64,000 nt of DNA, from NCBI GenBank assembly GCA_903642215.1, contig CAHJWG010000012.1, forward strand, positions 1-64,000, read 5' to 3'. How positions within the stretch are numbered: the stretch's first letter is position 1; the number at the start of each line of letters is the position of its first letter. This document shows positions 34,078 through 43,866 of this stretch, piece after piece. Below the pieces are notes generated by a model. That model worked only from the letters and a program-made list of their open reading frames with translations. It was not told the origin of the DNA and made no database searches. Made by a program: the position numbers and the translations under genes. The DNA comes from Sphingobacteriaceae bacterium (GTDB lineage: Bacteria; Bacteroidota; Bacteroidia; Sphingobacteriales; Sphingobacteriaceae).

Positions 34078-34833
34078 ATGAAACCAGCAATCGTTAAAAC
34101 ACTTTTAATCTTATTTTTTAGCACCGGGCTATTCTTACCACAAAGCTTTGCACAATCACAAAATACGTTAACTACCCAGGAAAAGCGCGAAGGCTGGCAT
34201 TTACTTTTTGACGGTAAAACATCAAAAGGTTGGATAGGTGCTAACATGACTACTTTTCCGGATAAGCCAAACGGCTGGATTATTAAAGATAACCAGATAA
34301 CTATACAAAATTCTGGTGGGGAAGAAGCAAAAAATAGCGGTGATATTATTACGGTTGACGAGTACAGTACCTTTGATTTGAAATTTGATTTTAAATTAAG
34401 TAGAGGTGCTAACAGTGGTGTTAAATATTTTGTAACCCTCAACGAAAACACAAATGGATCAGCTATCGGATTGGAGTACCAGGTGTTGGATGATGAAGTA
34501 CATCCCGATGCCAAACTTGGGCGTAACGGCAATCGTACCCTGGCTTCGTTATACGATTTGATACCTTCCAACAAACCTACCAGCAGTATACATCCTATTG
34601 GCGAATGGAATACCGGCCGGATTGTAGTGCACCCTGATAACAGGGTAGAACATTATTTAAATGGTGTTAAAGTTTTAGAATACGTGCGTAAATCGCCGGA
34701 ATATCGTGAACTGGTTAAAATTAGTAAATATAAAATCTGGAAAGATTTTGGCGAAGCTGATAAAGGCCACATCCTGCTCCAGGATCATGGGTTTGAAGTA
34801 AATTACAGAAATATCAAGATTAAAACGCTTTGA
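34078..34833 (+). CDS. DUF1080 protein (3-keto-disaccharide hydrolase-like), exported
   Basis: 251 aa with a signal peptide ending SFAQS. GWHLLFDGKTSKGWIG is the DUF1080 entry motif. FDLKFDFKLSRGANSGVKYFV and IGLEYQVLDDEVHPD follow in the concanavalin-like fold. With the oxidoreductase and isomerase upstream it fits the periplasmic 3-keto-glycoside route, in which glycosides are oxidised at C3 and then cleaved. The pathway link is inference. Confidence 0.87.
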   Translation: MKPAIVKTLLILFFSTGLFLPQSFAQSQNTLTTQEKREGWHLLFDGKTSKGWIGANMTTFPDKPNGWIIKDNQITIQNSGGEEAKNSGDIITVDEYSTFDLKFDFKLSRGANSGVKYFVTLNENTNGSAIGLEYQVLDDEVHPDAKLGRNGNRTLASLYDLIPSNKPTSSIHPIGEWNTGRIVVHPDNRVEHYLNGVKVLEYVRKSPEYRELVKISKYKIWKDFGEADKGHILLQDHGFEVNYRNIKIKTL

Positions 34834-34892
34834 GCCGATGCAAATTTATAATCGCAATTTTCCTAAAATAGCTATGCTTCTTTTATCCATAA

Positions 34893-34921
34893 AAAAATCG
34901 CTTCCGAAAAAAGCGATTTTT
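34893..34921 (+). terminator. Terminator after DUF1080 gene
   Basis: Perfect 11-bp stem AAAAATCGCTT / AAGCGATTTTT with a 7-base loop. It is flanked by a forward (34874-34887) and a reverse (34944-34957) copy of the dispersed element. Confidence 0.85.
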
Positions 34922-34962
34922 GCTTCAATACTAATTTTATCCAGTAAAAGAAGCATTCAACA

Positions 34963-35700
34963 TTAATACTCCGGATTACCGGTAATTTCCTCCAACTTAT
35001 TTCTCACCGTTTGCAAATCCCGCGAAAGCTTTTTCTCCTTGTCATTAGCTTTCGTTTTATAACCTTTATATTCTTCCTCCAAATCATTATACAATTTGAT
35101 GCGGTAATGGGCTTCCCGGCGCGCACTTGCGGAAAGGAAAATTACAGATGCCGCCAAAATACCTAAAACGATAACTATCCCCCACATAATACTATTATAA
35201 GTTGTTTTCGCCATCGGCATTCCCAAAAAGCTAATGCTGTTTACCTGCGCATTTGTAGCATTTAAGCTTTGTTCTTTATTATTCACATCGGTTTGCAAAG
35301 TGGTTAGGGTTTTTGTTTGTACCGATAATTTAGTTTTCATAACGGTTAAAGTACTATGTAGGATACGCAAACTATCCTGCATACTTTTATAAAAAGCATC
35401 AACCATTGGGTGCTGGTAACTGTAAGTCCTGCTGATGATAAATTGATATTGCCCGCCTAAACTTTTATCGGAACTAACAGCAACCGGTGCAGCAGCGGGT
35501 TGCGTTAGAAGAGTTTGACCTGTATTAACCGAATATTTTTTTACAGTATTAGTTTTTACAGGTGTGGCTTTCCCTGCAACTGTTTTTGCAGCCACTGTTG
35601 CGTGAGGTTTAGTTTTAACAGAATCTTGTGCGTAACTACTTGATAGGATAGAAGATAACAGAATTATCTGCAATAATTGGACTGCTGTTTTTTGGTGCAT
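34963..35700 (-). CDS. Exported single-pass membrane protein with coiled coil (hypothetical)
   Basis: 245 aa with a signal peptide (to SSSYAQ), a low-complexity Lys/Thr/Val stretch, a coiled coil (residues ~100-150, LRILHSTLTVMKTKLSVQTKTLTTLQTDV) and one TM helix (IVIVLGILAASVIFLSA ~174-190). A charged C-terminal helix ends it. No known family by eye. The start codon overlaps a reverse copy of the dispersed element (35699-35712). Confidence 0.65.
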   Translation of the reverse strand: MHQKTAVQLLQIILLSSILSSSYAQDSVKTKPHATVAAKTVAGKATPVKTNTVKKYSVNTGQTLLTQPAAAPVAVSSDKSLGGQYQFIISRTYSYQHPMVDAFYKSMQDSLRILHSTLTVMKTKLSVQTKTLTTLQTDVNNKEQSLNATNAQVNSISFLGMPMAKTTYNSIMWGIVIVLGILAASVIFLSASARREAHYRIKLYNDLEEEYKGYKTKANDKEKKLSRDLQTVRNKLEEITGNPEY

Positions 35701-35827
35701 AAAAGAAGCTTTAATACAATAATCAAATTAAACTTTGCTGATGCCAGTATAGTAAAATATCTGCTTGCACGCAAACGAAAATAACACATCATGTTCAAAA
35801 TAATACAATCATAATTAACTTAGCCGC

Positions 35828-37087
35828 ATGGTTATCGGATTTATCGGTTTAGGCGATATGGGCAAGCTTTACGCAAAAGCATTTGCCCGGCAAGGCTTAA
35901 CAGTTTGCGGAAGCGATTTGGCACATCATTTTGAAGCACTTACAGAAGAATTAAGCTTATATAATGTTGAAGTATTATTAGATGGAAGAGAAATCGCCCA
36001 AAAAAGTGACCTGCTCATATTCTCTGTCGAAACAGACAAAATTAAAGAAGTTGTTGCACGGTATGCTCCGTACGTAAAATCCGGTGCAATTGTAGCAGGC
36101 CAATGTTCTGTTAAACATCCTGAAATTACTGCTCTGGAAGAGTTTTTACCGTTAAATACAAATATTATTACGATTCATGCTTTGCACGGCCCGGGATTTA
36201 TACCGAAGGGACAAAAACTGGTGGTCATTCCGCATCGTTGTGATAAATTCTCGTATCAGCGGATGCTGGACGTATTACTGCTTTTAGAAACAGATTTAGT
36301 GGAAATGGAAGATTACCATCAGCATGATAAAATTGTTGCTGATACACAAGCAGTTACACATGTTGGTTTTGAAAGTATGGGAACTGCCTGCGCCACAGCC
36401 GGTTTTTATCCATGGGAAAACGCAGCGTATTTGGGCGGTATTGATAACGTAAAAATCCTGATTATGCTGCGGATTTTTAGTTACAAAGCGCACGTTTATG
36501 CTGGTTTGGCCATTTTGAATCCGTATGCAAAGCAGCAGGTTAAACAATATGCAGTTTCAGAATCAGAATTGTTTAGGCTGATGATTAAGGAAGAGGAAAA
36601 AGAGTTGCGTAAACGTTTATATCAGGCAAGAGATTTTGTATTTCACGAAAGCCGGAAACCAATTTTATTGAATGATCAGATAATGAAAGAGTTTTCACTT
36701 TCTGCAGACTCTTCATTGCGTAAACCTAATTCGCATTTAAGTATTTTAAGTATGGTTGATGCCTGGAATAAACTGCAGGTAAACCCGTATGATAACCTAA
36801 TTTGCCAAACACCGCCTTTTCGGTTGCGTTTGGGAATTGCAGAATATTTATTTAAAAATGAAGATTTGCTGGAAGAATCCATTGAAACTGCTTTATATGA
36901 TAAATCTATTAGGGGAGATGATTTAGAATTTCATTCGGCAGTTAGAGACTGGTCTGCAATTATTAATTATGGTGATATTGATGGTTATAAGCTGCATTTT
37001 AATCATACACAAAATTTTTTTAAAGACCGGCTGGATTATGGCAGGCAGCAAAGTGCAGAATTAATTAGAAGATTGATGACAGAATAG
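35828..37087 (+). CDS. Prephenate dehydrogenase, fungal TYR1-like
   Basis: 419 aa. An NAD(P) Rossmann motif GFIGLGDMGKLYAKAF starts the protein. ITIHALHGPGFIPKGQ, ADTQAVTHVGFESMG, YPWENAAYLGGIDNVK and HVYAGLAILNPYAKQQ follow, then a long helical C-terminal part with NSHLSILSMVDAW and NPYDNLICQTPPFR. The whole length follows yeast Tyr1 as I remember it, rather than bacterial TyrA, and no ACT or chorismate mutase domain is present. It would make 4-hydroxyphenylpyruvate for tyrosine. It lies alone between the sugar module and rplC. Confidence 0.82.
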   Translation: MVIGFIGLGDMGKLYAKAFARQGLTVCGSDLAHHFEALTEELSLYNVEVLLDGREIAQKSDLLIFSVETDKIKEVVARYAPYVKSGAIVAGQCSVKHPEITALEEFLPLNTNIITIHALHGPGFIPKGQKLVVIPHRCDKFSYQRMLDVLLLLETDLVEMEDYHQHDKIVADTQAVTHVGFESMGTACATAGFYPWENAAYLGGIDNVKILIMLRIFSYKAHVYAGLAILNPYAKQQVKQYAVSESELFRLMIKEEEKELRKRLYQARDFVFHESRKPILLNDQIMKEFSLSADSSLRKPNSHLSILSMVDAWNKLQVNPYDNLICQTPPFRLRLGIAEYLFKNEDLLEESIETALYDKSIRGDDLEFHSAVRDWSAIINYGDIDGYKLHFNHTQNFFKDRLDYGRQQSAELIRRLMTE

Positions 37088-37094
37088 TTAAATA

Positions 37095-37120
37095 GATACT
37101 GTTTTTATCACCTAAAAAAT
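37095..37120 (+). repeat. Full copy of dispersed element, ACTGTTTTTATC form
   Basis: GATACTGTTTTTATC followed by ACCTAAAAAAT. It combines the GTT core with the ACCTAAAAA tail of the CTTCTTTTATC form, and so links the two subfamilies. Confidence 0.8.
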
Positions 37121-37155
37121 ATTAAAAGAAACTTGTAAAAATATTTATATAACTA

Positions 37156-37186
37156 TTTGATAGTTAATCAAACATTCCTATCTTTG
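37156..37186 (+). promoter_or_regulatory. Promoter of the rplC (S10-spc-alpha) operon
   Basis: Perfect Bacteroidota promoter: TTTG (37156-37159), 19-base spacer, TATCTTTG (37179-37186). The start site should be about 37191-37194. The leader holds TCCCT/AGGGA and CGAAGC/GCTTCG (37217-37234) hairpins before rplC. Confidence 0.88.
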
Positions 37187-37261
37187 CCGTCCCTAAAAGG
37201 GAAAGCACGTCTTGAACGAAGCCCTACTGCTTCGATGGACTAAAGTAATTTAATTAAGAAA

Positions 37262-37879
37262 ATGTCAGGAATAATTGGTAAGAAAGTAGGAATGACCAGC
37301 ATTTTCGATGAAGCGGGGAGAAATATTCCCTGTACTATAATCGAGGCTGGGCCATGTGTTGTTACACATGTTAAGTCTGTAGAAACAGACGGCTATGCTG
37401 CTGTTCAGTTAGCATATGCTGATCGAAAAGAAAAAAATACGCCTGCTCCCTTAAAAGGACATTTTGCAAAAGCAGGAACTACCCCAAAGCGTAAACTTGT
37501 TGAATTCAAAACTTTTGAAGATCAAAAATTTCTTGGTGATACTATCACAGTAGAACTTTTCGCAGCAGGTGACTTTGTAGATGTAGTTGGCACATCCAAA
37601 GGTAAAGGTTTTCAAGGTGTTGTTAAGCGTCATGGTTTTGGTGGTGTTGGTATGCAAACGCACGGTCAGCACAATCGGCTTAGAGCTCCTGGTTCATTAG
37701 GTGCTTCGTCGTGGCCTTCACGTGTATTTAAAGGAATGCGGATGGCAGGACAAATGGGGAATAGCCGGGTTAAAGTTCAGAACCTGGAAGTTTTAAAAGT
37801 TTATAATGAGCAAAATTTATTAGTGGTAAAAGGATCGATTCCCGGAGCTAAAGGTTCATTTGTAATTATTGATAAGTAA
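37262..37879 (+). CDS. rplC: 50S ribosomal protein L3
   Basis: 205 aa, uL3. [17 protein letters not shown] and the loop [24 protein letters not shown] near the peptidyl transferase centre identify it. First gene of the large operon, one base overlapping rplD (TAATGG). Confidence 0.98.
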   Translation: MSGIIGKKVGMTSIFDEAGRNIPCTIIEAGPCVVTHVKSVETDGYAAVQLAYADRKEKNTPAPLKGHFAKAGTTPKRKLVEFKTFEDQKFLGDTITVELFAAGDFVDVVGTSKGKGFQGVVKRHGFGGVGMQTHGQHNRLRAPGSLGASSWPSRVFKGMRMAGQMGNSRVKVQNLEVLKVYNEQNLLVVKGSIPGAKGSFVIIDK

Positions 37880-38508
37880 TGGAAGTAGTTGTATTAAATG
37901 TTTCAGGAAAAGAAACTGGTGCCAAGGTGCAGCTTCCTGATTCGATATTTGGTGTTGAACCTAACGATCATGCCATTTATTTAGACGTAAAACAGTACCT
38001 GGCCAACCAACGTCAAGGAACACATAAATCTAAACAACGCAATGAAATTGCAGGTTCTACCCGAAAATTACATAAACAAAAAGGAACAGGTGGTGCCCGT
38101 GCCGGTAGTGTAAAATCTCCTTTGTTTAATGGCGGAGGTCGTGTATTCGGACCGCAGCCGCGTGATTATAGTTTCAAACTGAATAAAAAATTAAAATCAT
38201 TGGCTCGTAAATCTGCTTTGTCATACAAAGCGAAAGATAACCATATTGTAGTGTTAGAAGATTTTACCTTTGATTCTATTAAAACTAAAAACTATATCAG
38301 TTTAGTTGCGGGTTTAAATTTTGCTGATGAAAAAACTTTACTAGTTCTTCCCGCAGGTAATAACAACGTTTATCTTTCGAGTAGAAATATTAAAAAAGCA
38401 AAGGTTATTACTGCTGATCAATTGAATACTTATGATGTATTAAATGCAGGAAAACTTTTGTTAACTGCTGGTTCTGTTAAAACTTTGGAGGAAGCATTAG
38501 TTAAGTAA
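37879..38508 (+). CDS. rplD: 50S ribosomal protein L4
   Basis: 209 aa, uL4. The exit-tunnel loop [32 protein letters not shown] is complete, with no macrolide-resistance change evident by eye. uL4 also autoregulates the S10 operon in some bacteria. It overlaps rplC by one base. Confidence 0.98.
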   Translation: MEVVVLNVSGKETGAKVQLPDSIFGVEPNDHAIYLDVKQYLANQRQGTHKSKQRNEIAGSTRKLHKQKGTGGARAGSVKSPLFNGGGRVFGPQPRDYSFKLNKKLKSLARKSALSYKAKDNHIVVLEDFTFDSIKTKNYISLVAGLNFADEKTLLVLPAGNNNVYLSSRNIKKAKVITADQLNTYDVLNAGKLLLTAGSVKTLEEALVK

Positions 38509-38509
38509 T

Positions 38510-38800
38510 ATGGAAATTTTAAAGAAACCCTTGCTTACAGAAAAAGTAACCAAGTTAACGGAAAAATTAAACCGTTATGCTTTTAAAGTAGACCCAAGTG
38601 CAAATAAAATCCAAATAAAAGGAGCAGTTGAAGCTATGTATGGTGTAAACGTAGAAGCAGTGAACACCATGAAGTATGCGGGTAAATTAAAAAGTCGTAA
38701 TACCAAAGCTGGTTCTGTTTCTGGCAGGCCATCTAAGTATAAAAAGGCTATTATTACTTTAAAAGACGGTGAAACAATTGATTTTTACAGTAATATCTAA
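38510..38800 (+). CDS. rplW: 50S ribosomal protein L23
   Basis: 96 aa, uL23 at the tunnel exit, where SRP and trigger factor dock. KPLLTEKVTKLTEKLNRYAFKV is the family start. One base after rplD. Confidence 0.97.
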   Translation: MEILKKPLLTEKVTKLTEKLNRYAFKVDPSANKIQIKGAVEAMYGVNVEAVNTMKYAGKLKSRNTKAGSVSGRPSKYKKAIITLKDGETIDFYSNI

Positions 38801-38807
38801 ATAAAAA

Positions 38808-39632
38808 ATGGCAGTTAAAAGATTTAAACCGGTTACACCTGGTACCCGTTTCAGAGTTGGGGCTGATTATTCAGATATTACAACTAATGTTCCGGAAAAA
38901 ACTTTAGTAGTTTCCCATAAAAAATCTGGCGGTAGAAATCATTCTGGTAAAATGACTATCAGAAATGTTGGTGGCGGACATAAGAAATCATATCGTTTAA
39001 TTGATTTTAAACGCAATAAATTTGATATTCCGGCTACAGTTGCTACAATAGAATATGATCCTAACAGATCAGCACGTATTGTTTTGTTAAATTATGTAGA
39101 TGGCGAGAAAAGATACATGCTTGCACCGGAAGGTATTCAGGTTGGACAAATTGTTCTTTCAGGAGATGCTGTTGCACCGGAAGTAGGAAACACTCTTCCA
39201 CTAAAAAGCATTCCTTTAGGTTCAATTATTCATAACATCGAATTGAATCCTGGTCAGGGTGGTATTATTGCAAGATCAGCCGGAACATATGCACAATTAT
39301 CAGCACGTGACGGTAAATACGCGATTATTAAACTGCCTTCAGGAGAAACCAGAATGATTTTAGCTACTTGCTTAGCAACAATCGGAACTGTTTCTAATTC
39401 TGAGAAGGCAAACGAAGTTTTAGGAAAAGCTGGTCGTAAACGTTGGTTAGGTCGTCGTCCTAGAGTTCGTGGTGTTGCAATGAACCCGGTAGATCACCCT
39501 ATGGGTGGTGGTGAAGGAAGAGCTTCCGGAGGTCATCCACGCTCAAGAAAAGGTTTATTAGCTAAGGGCTTTAAAACCCGTGATAAGAAGAAATCATCTG
39601 ATCGTTATATCGTTGAAAGAAGGAAAAAATAA
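38808..39632 (+). CDS. rplB: 50S ribosomal protein L2
   Basis: 274 aa, uL2. [21 protein letters not shown] is the conserved peptidyl-transferase-proximal segment. The second His of HPHGGGEG (His229 in E. coli) is Met here, a change I recall as normal for Bacteroidota. It overlaps rpsS by one base. Confidence 0.98.
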   Translation: MAVKRFKPVTPGTRFRVGADYSDITTNVPEKTLVVSHKKSGGRNHSGKMTIRNVGGGHKKSYRLIDFKRNKFDIPATVATIEYDPNRSARIVLLNYVDGEKRYMLAPEGIQVGQIVLSGDAVAPEVGNTLPLKSIPLGSIIHNIELNPGQGGIIARSAGTYAQLSARDGKYAIIKLPSGETRMILATCLATIGTVSNSEKANEVLGKAGRKRWLGRRPRVRGVAMNPVDHPMGGGEGRASGGHPRSRKGLLAKGFKTRDKKKSSDRYIVERRKK

Positions 39633-39898
39633 TGGCACGTTCAATAAAAAAAGGACCTTATATTGATCATAATTTGGAAAGAAAAGTTCTGACCTTAAAT
39701 GATTCTAACAAAAAATCGGTAGTTAAAACATGGTCACGTCGTTCCATGATTTCTCCGGATTTCGTTGGTCATACATTCGCTGTGCATAATGGCAATAAGT
39801 TTATACCAGTATATGTAACAGAAAATATGGTTGGACATAAGTTAGGAGAATTTTCTCCAACACGTACTTTTAGAGGTCACTCTGAAAAGAAAAAATAA
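39632..39898 (+). CDS. rpsS: 30S ribosomal protein S19
   Basis: 88 aa, uS19. [19 protein letters not shown] and the [21 protein letters not shown] core. It sits in the 30S head with S13. The start overlaps the rplB stop. Confidence 0.98.
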   Translation: MARSIKKGPYIDHNLERKVLTLNDSNKKSVVKTWSRRSMISPDFVGHTFAVHNGNKFIPVYVTENMVGHKLGEFSPTRTFRGHSEKKK

Positions 39899-39901
39899 GG
39901 C

Positions 39902-40330
39902 ATGGAAGCAACAATTAAAGTTAAGAAATCTGTATTGATCAGACAACAGAAAGAAGCTGCAAAAGCTGTTATAGGCGGAGCTTGTGCTGCAAAATTGCAA
40001 AATTGTCCAACTTCACCCCGTAAAATGCGATTAGTGGTTGATCTGATTAGAGGAGAAAATGTAGAAAAAGCATTATATATTCTAAAATATACTAACAAAG
40101 AAGCAGCTATAAGAGTTGAAAAACTCCTCCTATCTGCCATCAAAAATTGGGAATCAAAAAACGAAGGTAAACGTGTGGAAGACAGTAATCTTTTTGTGAA
40201 AGAAATTTCTGTAGGAGGTGGCCGTCAGCTTAAAAGATTACGCCCGGCTCCTCAGGGAAGAGGTTATAGAATAAGAAAACGTTCTAATCATGTAACTTTA
40301 ATAGTACATTCTAAAAATGATAACATATAA
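39902..40330 (+). CDS. rplV: 50S ribosomal protein L22
   Basis: 142 aa, uL22, with a longer N-terminal arm than the 110-aa E. coli protein (extra ~25 residues before [18 protein letters not shown]). The beta-hairpin lining the exit tunnel ([21 protein letters not shown]) is intact. Three bases after rpsS. Confidence 0.97.
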   Translation: MEATIKVKKSVLIRQQKEAAKAVIGGACAAKLQNCPTSPRKMRLVVDLIRGENVEKALYILKYTNKEAAIRVEKLLLSAIKNWESKNEGKRVEDSNLFVKEISVGGGRQLKRLRPAPQGRGYRIRKRSNHVTLIVHSKNDNI

Positions 40331-40336
40331 TTTGTA

Positions 40337-41200
40337 ATGGGACAGAAAGCACATCCAATAGGTAACAGGTTAGGAATCATCAGAGGATGGGATTCTAATT
40401 GGTTCGGTGGCAATAATTACTCCGACAAATTAGTGGAAGATGAAAAAATTCGTAAATATCTTTCTGTACGTATTGCTAAAGGAGGCGTTGCCAAAGTAGT
40501 AATTGAACGCACTTTAAAACGTATTACAGTAACAATTCATACAGCTCGTCCGGGTATTGTAATTGGTAAAGGCGGACAAGAAGTTGATAAGATTAAAGAA
40601 GAGTTAAAAAAGCTTACTAAAAAGGATATTCAAATTAATATTTTTGAAATTAAACGCCCTGAACTTGATGCCCAGTTAGTAGCAGAAGGTGTGGCTAAGC
40701 AATTAGAAGCACGTATTTCCTTCCGCAGAGCAATGAAAACTACTATTGCTTCAACTATGAGAATGGGAGCTGAAGGTATTAAAATTATGTGTTCCGGCCG
40801 TTTAGGTGGTGCTGAAATGGCACGTACAGAACAATATAAAGAAGGAAGAATCCCATTACATACATTTCGTGCTGATATTGATTATGCTTTGGGTGAAGCT
40901 TTAACCACGTATGGTAAAATAGGTGTTAAGGTTTGGATTTGTAAAGGTGAGGTTTATGGTAAACGTGATCTTTCCCCTAATATTGGTGCTAACACTGGTG
41001 TTAATAATAAAGGTGGTCGCCCAGAAGGTGTTCCTGCTTACGGCGATCGCGATCGCGGTGGGGATCGTAGAAATTCTGGAGGAGGCGACCGTAGAAATAA
41101 CGATAGAAGATCTCCTGGTGGAAATAATAATAATCCAAGAGGTGGCGGAAATCCTAATCAAAGAAGCGGCGGCGGTTCAGCTGGCGCGAAAAGAAGATAA
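40337..41200 (+). CDS. rpsC: 30S ribosomal protein S3 with long Gly/Arg/Asn-rich tail
   Basis: 287 aa, uS3. The KH domain ([21 protein letters not shown]) and C-terminal fold end near residue 215. The remaining ~70 residues are a disordered tail of [11 protein letters not shown]- and NNNPRGG-type repeats. E. coli S3 has 233 aa. The tail would lie on the solvent side near the mRNA entry. Six bases after rplV. Confidence 0.97.
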   Translation: MGQKAHPIGNRLGIIRGWDSNWFGGNNYSDKLVEDEKIRKYLSVRIAKGGVAKVVIERTLKRITVTIHTARPGIVIGKGGQEVDKIKEELKKLTKKDIQINIFEIKRPELDAQLVAEGVAKQLEARISFRRAMKTTIASTMRMGAEGIKIMCSGRLGGAEMARTEQYKEGRIPLHTFRADIDYALGEALTTYGKIGVKVWICKGEVYGKRDLSPNIGANTGVNNKGGRPEGVPAYGDRDRGGDRRNSGGGDRRNNDRRSPGGNNNNPRGGGNPNQRSGGGSAGAKRR

Positions 41201-41247
41201 TTATATTCAATCAGTTAAGCTCTGTTTAACTATATAAGATTTAAATA

Positions 41248-41673
41248 ATGCTACAGCCCAAAAGAACGAAATTTAGGAAAATGCAAAAAGGCAGAATGAA
41301 AGGTGTCGCAACACGCGGTACAGAACTTTCATTTGGTTCATTCGGAATTAAGTCTTTAGAGCCGGCCTGGATCACAAGTCGTCAGATAGAATCCGCCCGT
41401 ATTGCGGTTACCCGTTTTATGAAACGTGAAGGACAGGTTTGGATTCGGATTTTTCCTGATAAGCCTGTTACTAAAAAACCTGCAGAAGTACGTATGGGTA
41501 AAGGTAAAGGTGCTCCAGAATATTGGGTTGCAGTTGTTAATCCAGGACGAATCATATTTGAAGCAGAAGGCGTGTCTTTAGAAACTGCAAAAGAAGCTAT
41601 GCGTTTAGCAGCACAAAAATTACCTGTACAAACGAAGTTTGTAGTAAGAAGAGATTACGTAGAAGCAGAATAA
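41248..41673 (+). CDS. rplP: 50S ribosomal protein L16
   Basis: 141 aa, uL16. [19 protein letters not shown] and [19 protein letters not shown] identify it. It binds near the A-site tRNA elbow. Confidence 0.98.
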   Translation: MLQPKRTKFRKMQKGRMKGVATRGTELSFGSFGIKSLEPAWITSRQIESARIAVTRFMKREGQVWIRIFPDKPVTKKPAEVRMGKGKGAPEYWVAVVNPGRIIFEAEGVSLETAKEAMRLAAQKLPVQTKFVVRRDYVEAE

Positions 41674-41730
41674 TTAATTAATAATATTGAATCCTGAAAG
41701 CACAGGCTCTTCAAGTGTAATCATAGAAAA

Positions 41731-41940
41731 ATGAAGAATTCAGAGATTTTAGAATTGTCAACTGAGGAACTTTCTGCTCGTTTAGCACAAGAAAAAGCTG
41801 GTTTGACTAAATTAAAATTCGCGCACACAGTTTCTGCTATTGAAAACCCTTCCCGTATTGCTAAAATCAAGAAAGATATAGCTCGTTTAAATACTGAAAT
41901 TACAAACCGCAAAACGGTGTCGGCTTCTGAAACAATTTAA
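41731..41940 (+). CDS. rpmC: 50S ribosomal protein L29
   Basis: 69 aa, uL29, two helices ([18 protein letters not shown] ... [21 protein letters not shown]). It is near the tunnel exit beside uL23. A 57-base gap precedes it. Confidence 0.97.
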   Translation: MKNSEILELSTEELSARLAQEKAGLTKLKFAHTVSAIENPSRIAKIKKDIARLNTEITNRKTVSASETI

Positions 41941-41953
41941 TTATCAAATTAAA

Positions 41954-42208
41954 ATGGAAAGAAATTTAAGAAAAACAAGAATCGGTTTGGTTGTTTCCAA
42001 CAAAATGGACAAATCAATAGTAGTTTCCGTTGAGCGTAAAGTAAAGCACCCGATCTACGGTAAATTCGTAAAAAAGACAGCTAAATTTATGGCTCATGAT
42101 GAAGCTAACACCTGCGGTATAGGAGATACAGTAACCATAATGGAAACCCGTCCTCTGAGTAAAAATAAAAATTGGAGATTGGTTCAAATTATAGAAAAGG
42201 CTAAATAA
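41954..42208 (+). CDS. rpsQ: 30S ribosomal protein S17
   Basis: 84 aa, uS17, OB fold ([28 protein letters not shown], then [18 protein letters not shown]). It overlaps rplN by one base. Confidence 0.97.
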   Translation: MERNLRKTRIGLVVSNKMDKSIVVSVERKVKHPIYGKFVKKTAKFMAHDEANTCGIGDTVTIMETRPLSKNKNWRLVQIIEKAK

Positions 42209-42576
42209 TGGTACAGCAGGAATCAAGATTAAACGTAGCTGATAACAGCGGTGCCAAAGAAGTACTTGTAATTCGTGTACTTGGCGGAACTGGTAAGAGA
42301 TATGCTTCTTTAGGAGATAAAATTGTTGTTACCGTAAAAAGTGCTTTACCATCTGGTAATGTAAAAAAGGGTACAGTTTCTAAGGCAGTTGTAGTTAGAA
42401 CCAGTAAAGAAGTTAGAAGAAAAGACGGTTCTTATATTCGTTTCGATGATAATGCTGCTGTTCTTCTGAATAATCAGGATGAACCGAGAGGTACTCGTAT
42501 TTTTGGCCCTGTTGCCAGAGAACTTCGGGAAAAACAATTCATGAAGATTGTATCATTAGCACCAGAAGTATTATAA
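42208..42576 (+). CDS. rplN: 50S ribosomal protein L14
   Basis: 122 aa, uL14. [27 protein letters not shown] and [29 protein letters not shown] are diagnostic. It is at the subunit interface. Confidence 0.98.
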   Translation: MVQQESRLNVADNSGAKEVLVIRVLGGTGKRYASLGDKIVVTVKSALPSGNVKKGTVSKAVVVRTSKEVRRKDGSYIRFDDNAAVLLNNQDEPRGTRIFGPVARELREKQFMKIVSLAPEVL

Positions 42577-42577
42577 A

Positions 42578-42919
42578 ATGGAAAAGAAAAGTAACTCGCA
42601 GATCAAATTTAAACTCCGTAAAGGTGATCTGGTTAAAGTGATTGCAGGTGATTCAAAAGGTGTACAAGGTAAAATTACTGAGGTCGTTTTGAGCGAAAGT
42701 CGTGCTTTCGTTGAAGGTGCCAATATGGTTACTAAGCACACTAAACCCAATGCAGCAAATCCTAACGGAGGAATTATAAAAAAAGAAGCTCCTATTCATA
42801 TATCAAATCTTGCTTTTATTGATCCTAAAAATGGTAATACTACTCGTATTGGTAAGAAAAAAGGTGAGAATGGTAAATCTGTAAGAGTGTCTAAAAAATC
42901 TGGAGAGGAAATTAAATAA
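42578..42919 (+). CDS. rplX: 50S ribosomal protein L24
   Basis: 113 aa, uL24. The KOW motif [22 protein letters not shown] is near residue 12-33. It starts 23S folding. It overlaps rplE by one base. Confidence 0.97.
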   Translation: MEKKSNSQIKFKLRKGDLVKVIAGDSKGVQGKITEVVLSESRAFVEGANMVTKHTKPNAANPNGGIIKKEAPIHISNLAFIDPKNGNTTRIGKKKGENGKSVRVSKKSGEEIK

Positions 42920-43482
42920 TGGCTTACATACCAAGATTAAAATCACAATACAAAGAAGATATTCGCACAGTGTTGAAAGATAAGTTTCAATACAAAAGTG
43001 TGATGCAAGTTCCTAAGTTGGAAAAAATTGCGATCAACCAAGGTGTCGGTGCTGCTACTACTGATAAGAAATTAATTGAAACAGCAATTGCTGAAATGAC
43101 AACAATTACTGGTCAGCAAGCAGTCTCATCAAAATCTAAAAAAGATATTTCTAATTTTAAATTACGAAAAGGTATGCCGGTTGGTGTACGTGTAACTTTA
43201 CGTGATAATCATATGTATGAATTTTTAGATCGATTAATTTCTGTAGCTTTGCCGCGTATCCGGGATTTCAAAGGAATAAATGACAAAGGTTTTGATGGAA
43301 AAGGCAACTATACTTTAGGAATCACTGAGCAGATTATATTCCCGGAAATTAATATTGATAAGATCAGTAAGATTATGGGTATGGATATAACCTTTGTTAC
43401 TACAGCTCAAAATGATATTGAAGCATTAGAACTTTTAAAATCGTTTGGATTACCATTTAAAAATCAAAATTCTCAACAATAA
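42919..43482 (+). CDS. rplE: 50S ribosomal protein L5
   Basis: 187 aa, uL5, the 5S rRNA-binding protein of the central protuberance ([12 protein letters not shown], then [12 protein letters not shown] at the end). It overlaps rpsN by one base. Confidence 0.98.
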   Translation: MAYIPRLKSQYKEDIRTVLKDKFQYKSVMQVPKLEKIAINQGVGAATTDKKLIETAIAEMTTITGQQAVSSKSKKDISNFKLRKGMPVGVRVTLRDNHMYEFLDRLISVALPRIRDFKGINDKGFDGKGNYTLGITEQIIFPEINIDKISKIMGMDITFVTTAQNDIEALELLKSFGLPFKNQNSQQ

Positions 43483-43751
43483 TGGCTAAAGAAGGAGTAA
43501 AAGCTCGTGATGTTAAACGTGCAAAAGCTGTTGCGAAATACGCAGAAAAAAGAGCGGAATTAAAAGCAGCGGGTGATTATATTGGTTTAGATAAGTTACC
43601 TAAAAATGCTTCTCCGGTTCGGCAACACAACCGTTGCAAGTTAACTGGTCGCCCAAGAGGTTATATGCGCCAATTTGGTATCTCCAGGGTAACTTTCCGC
43701 GAAATGGCTTTAGCTGGAAAAATTCCGGGAGTTAAAAAAGCAAGCTGGTAA
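43482..43751 (+). CDS. rpsN: 30S ribosomal protein S14 (zinc-free type)
   Basis: 89 aa, uS14. [30 protein letters not shown] is present with a single Cys, so it is the C-minus form that needs no zinc. It is followed by an unusual 115-base gap before rpsH. Confidence 0.98.
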   Translation: MAKEGVKARDVKRAKAVAKYAEKRAELKAAGDYIGLDKLPKNASPVRQHNRCKLTGRPRGYMRQFGISRVTFREMALAGKIPGVKKASW

Positions 43752-43766
43752 TATCAACTTTTGGTT

Positions 43767-43782
43767 GATAAAAGAAGCATAC
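43767..43782 (-). repeat. Copy of dispersed element inside the ribosomal operon
   Basis: GATAAAAGAAGCATAC between rpsN and rpsH, merging into ATACTGTTTTTAG (43779-43791), a partial copy of the sister form. The rest of the gap (43811-43860) is GC-richer and can fold (CAGCAGG with CCCTG). It may be a leader or regulatory structure for rpsH. Confidence 0.7.
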
Positions 43783-43866
43783 TGTTTTTAGTATAGCAGA
43801 ATAGAATTGATAATAGGTCAGCAGGAAGGCCCTGTCCGATACCACTATCATAATTAAAACAAAACA

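Noticed and set aside
40923-41237. 104-codon frame overlapping the rpsC tail
   Set aside because: It arises from the repetitive Gly/Arg-coding DNA in another frame (Ile/Glu/Val repeats) and is not a plausible protein.
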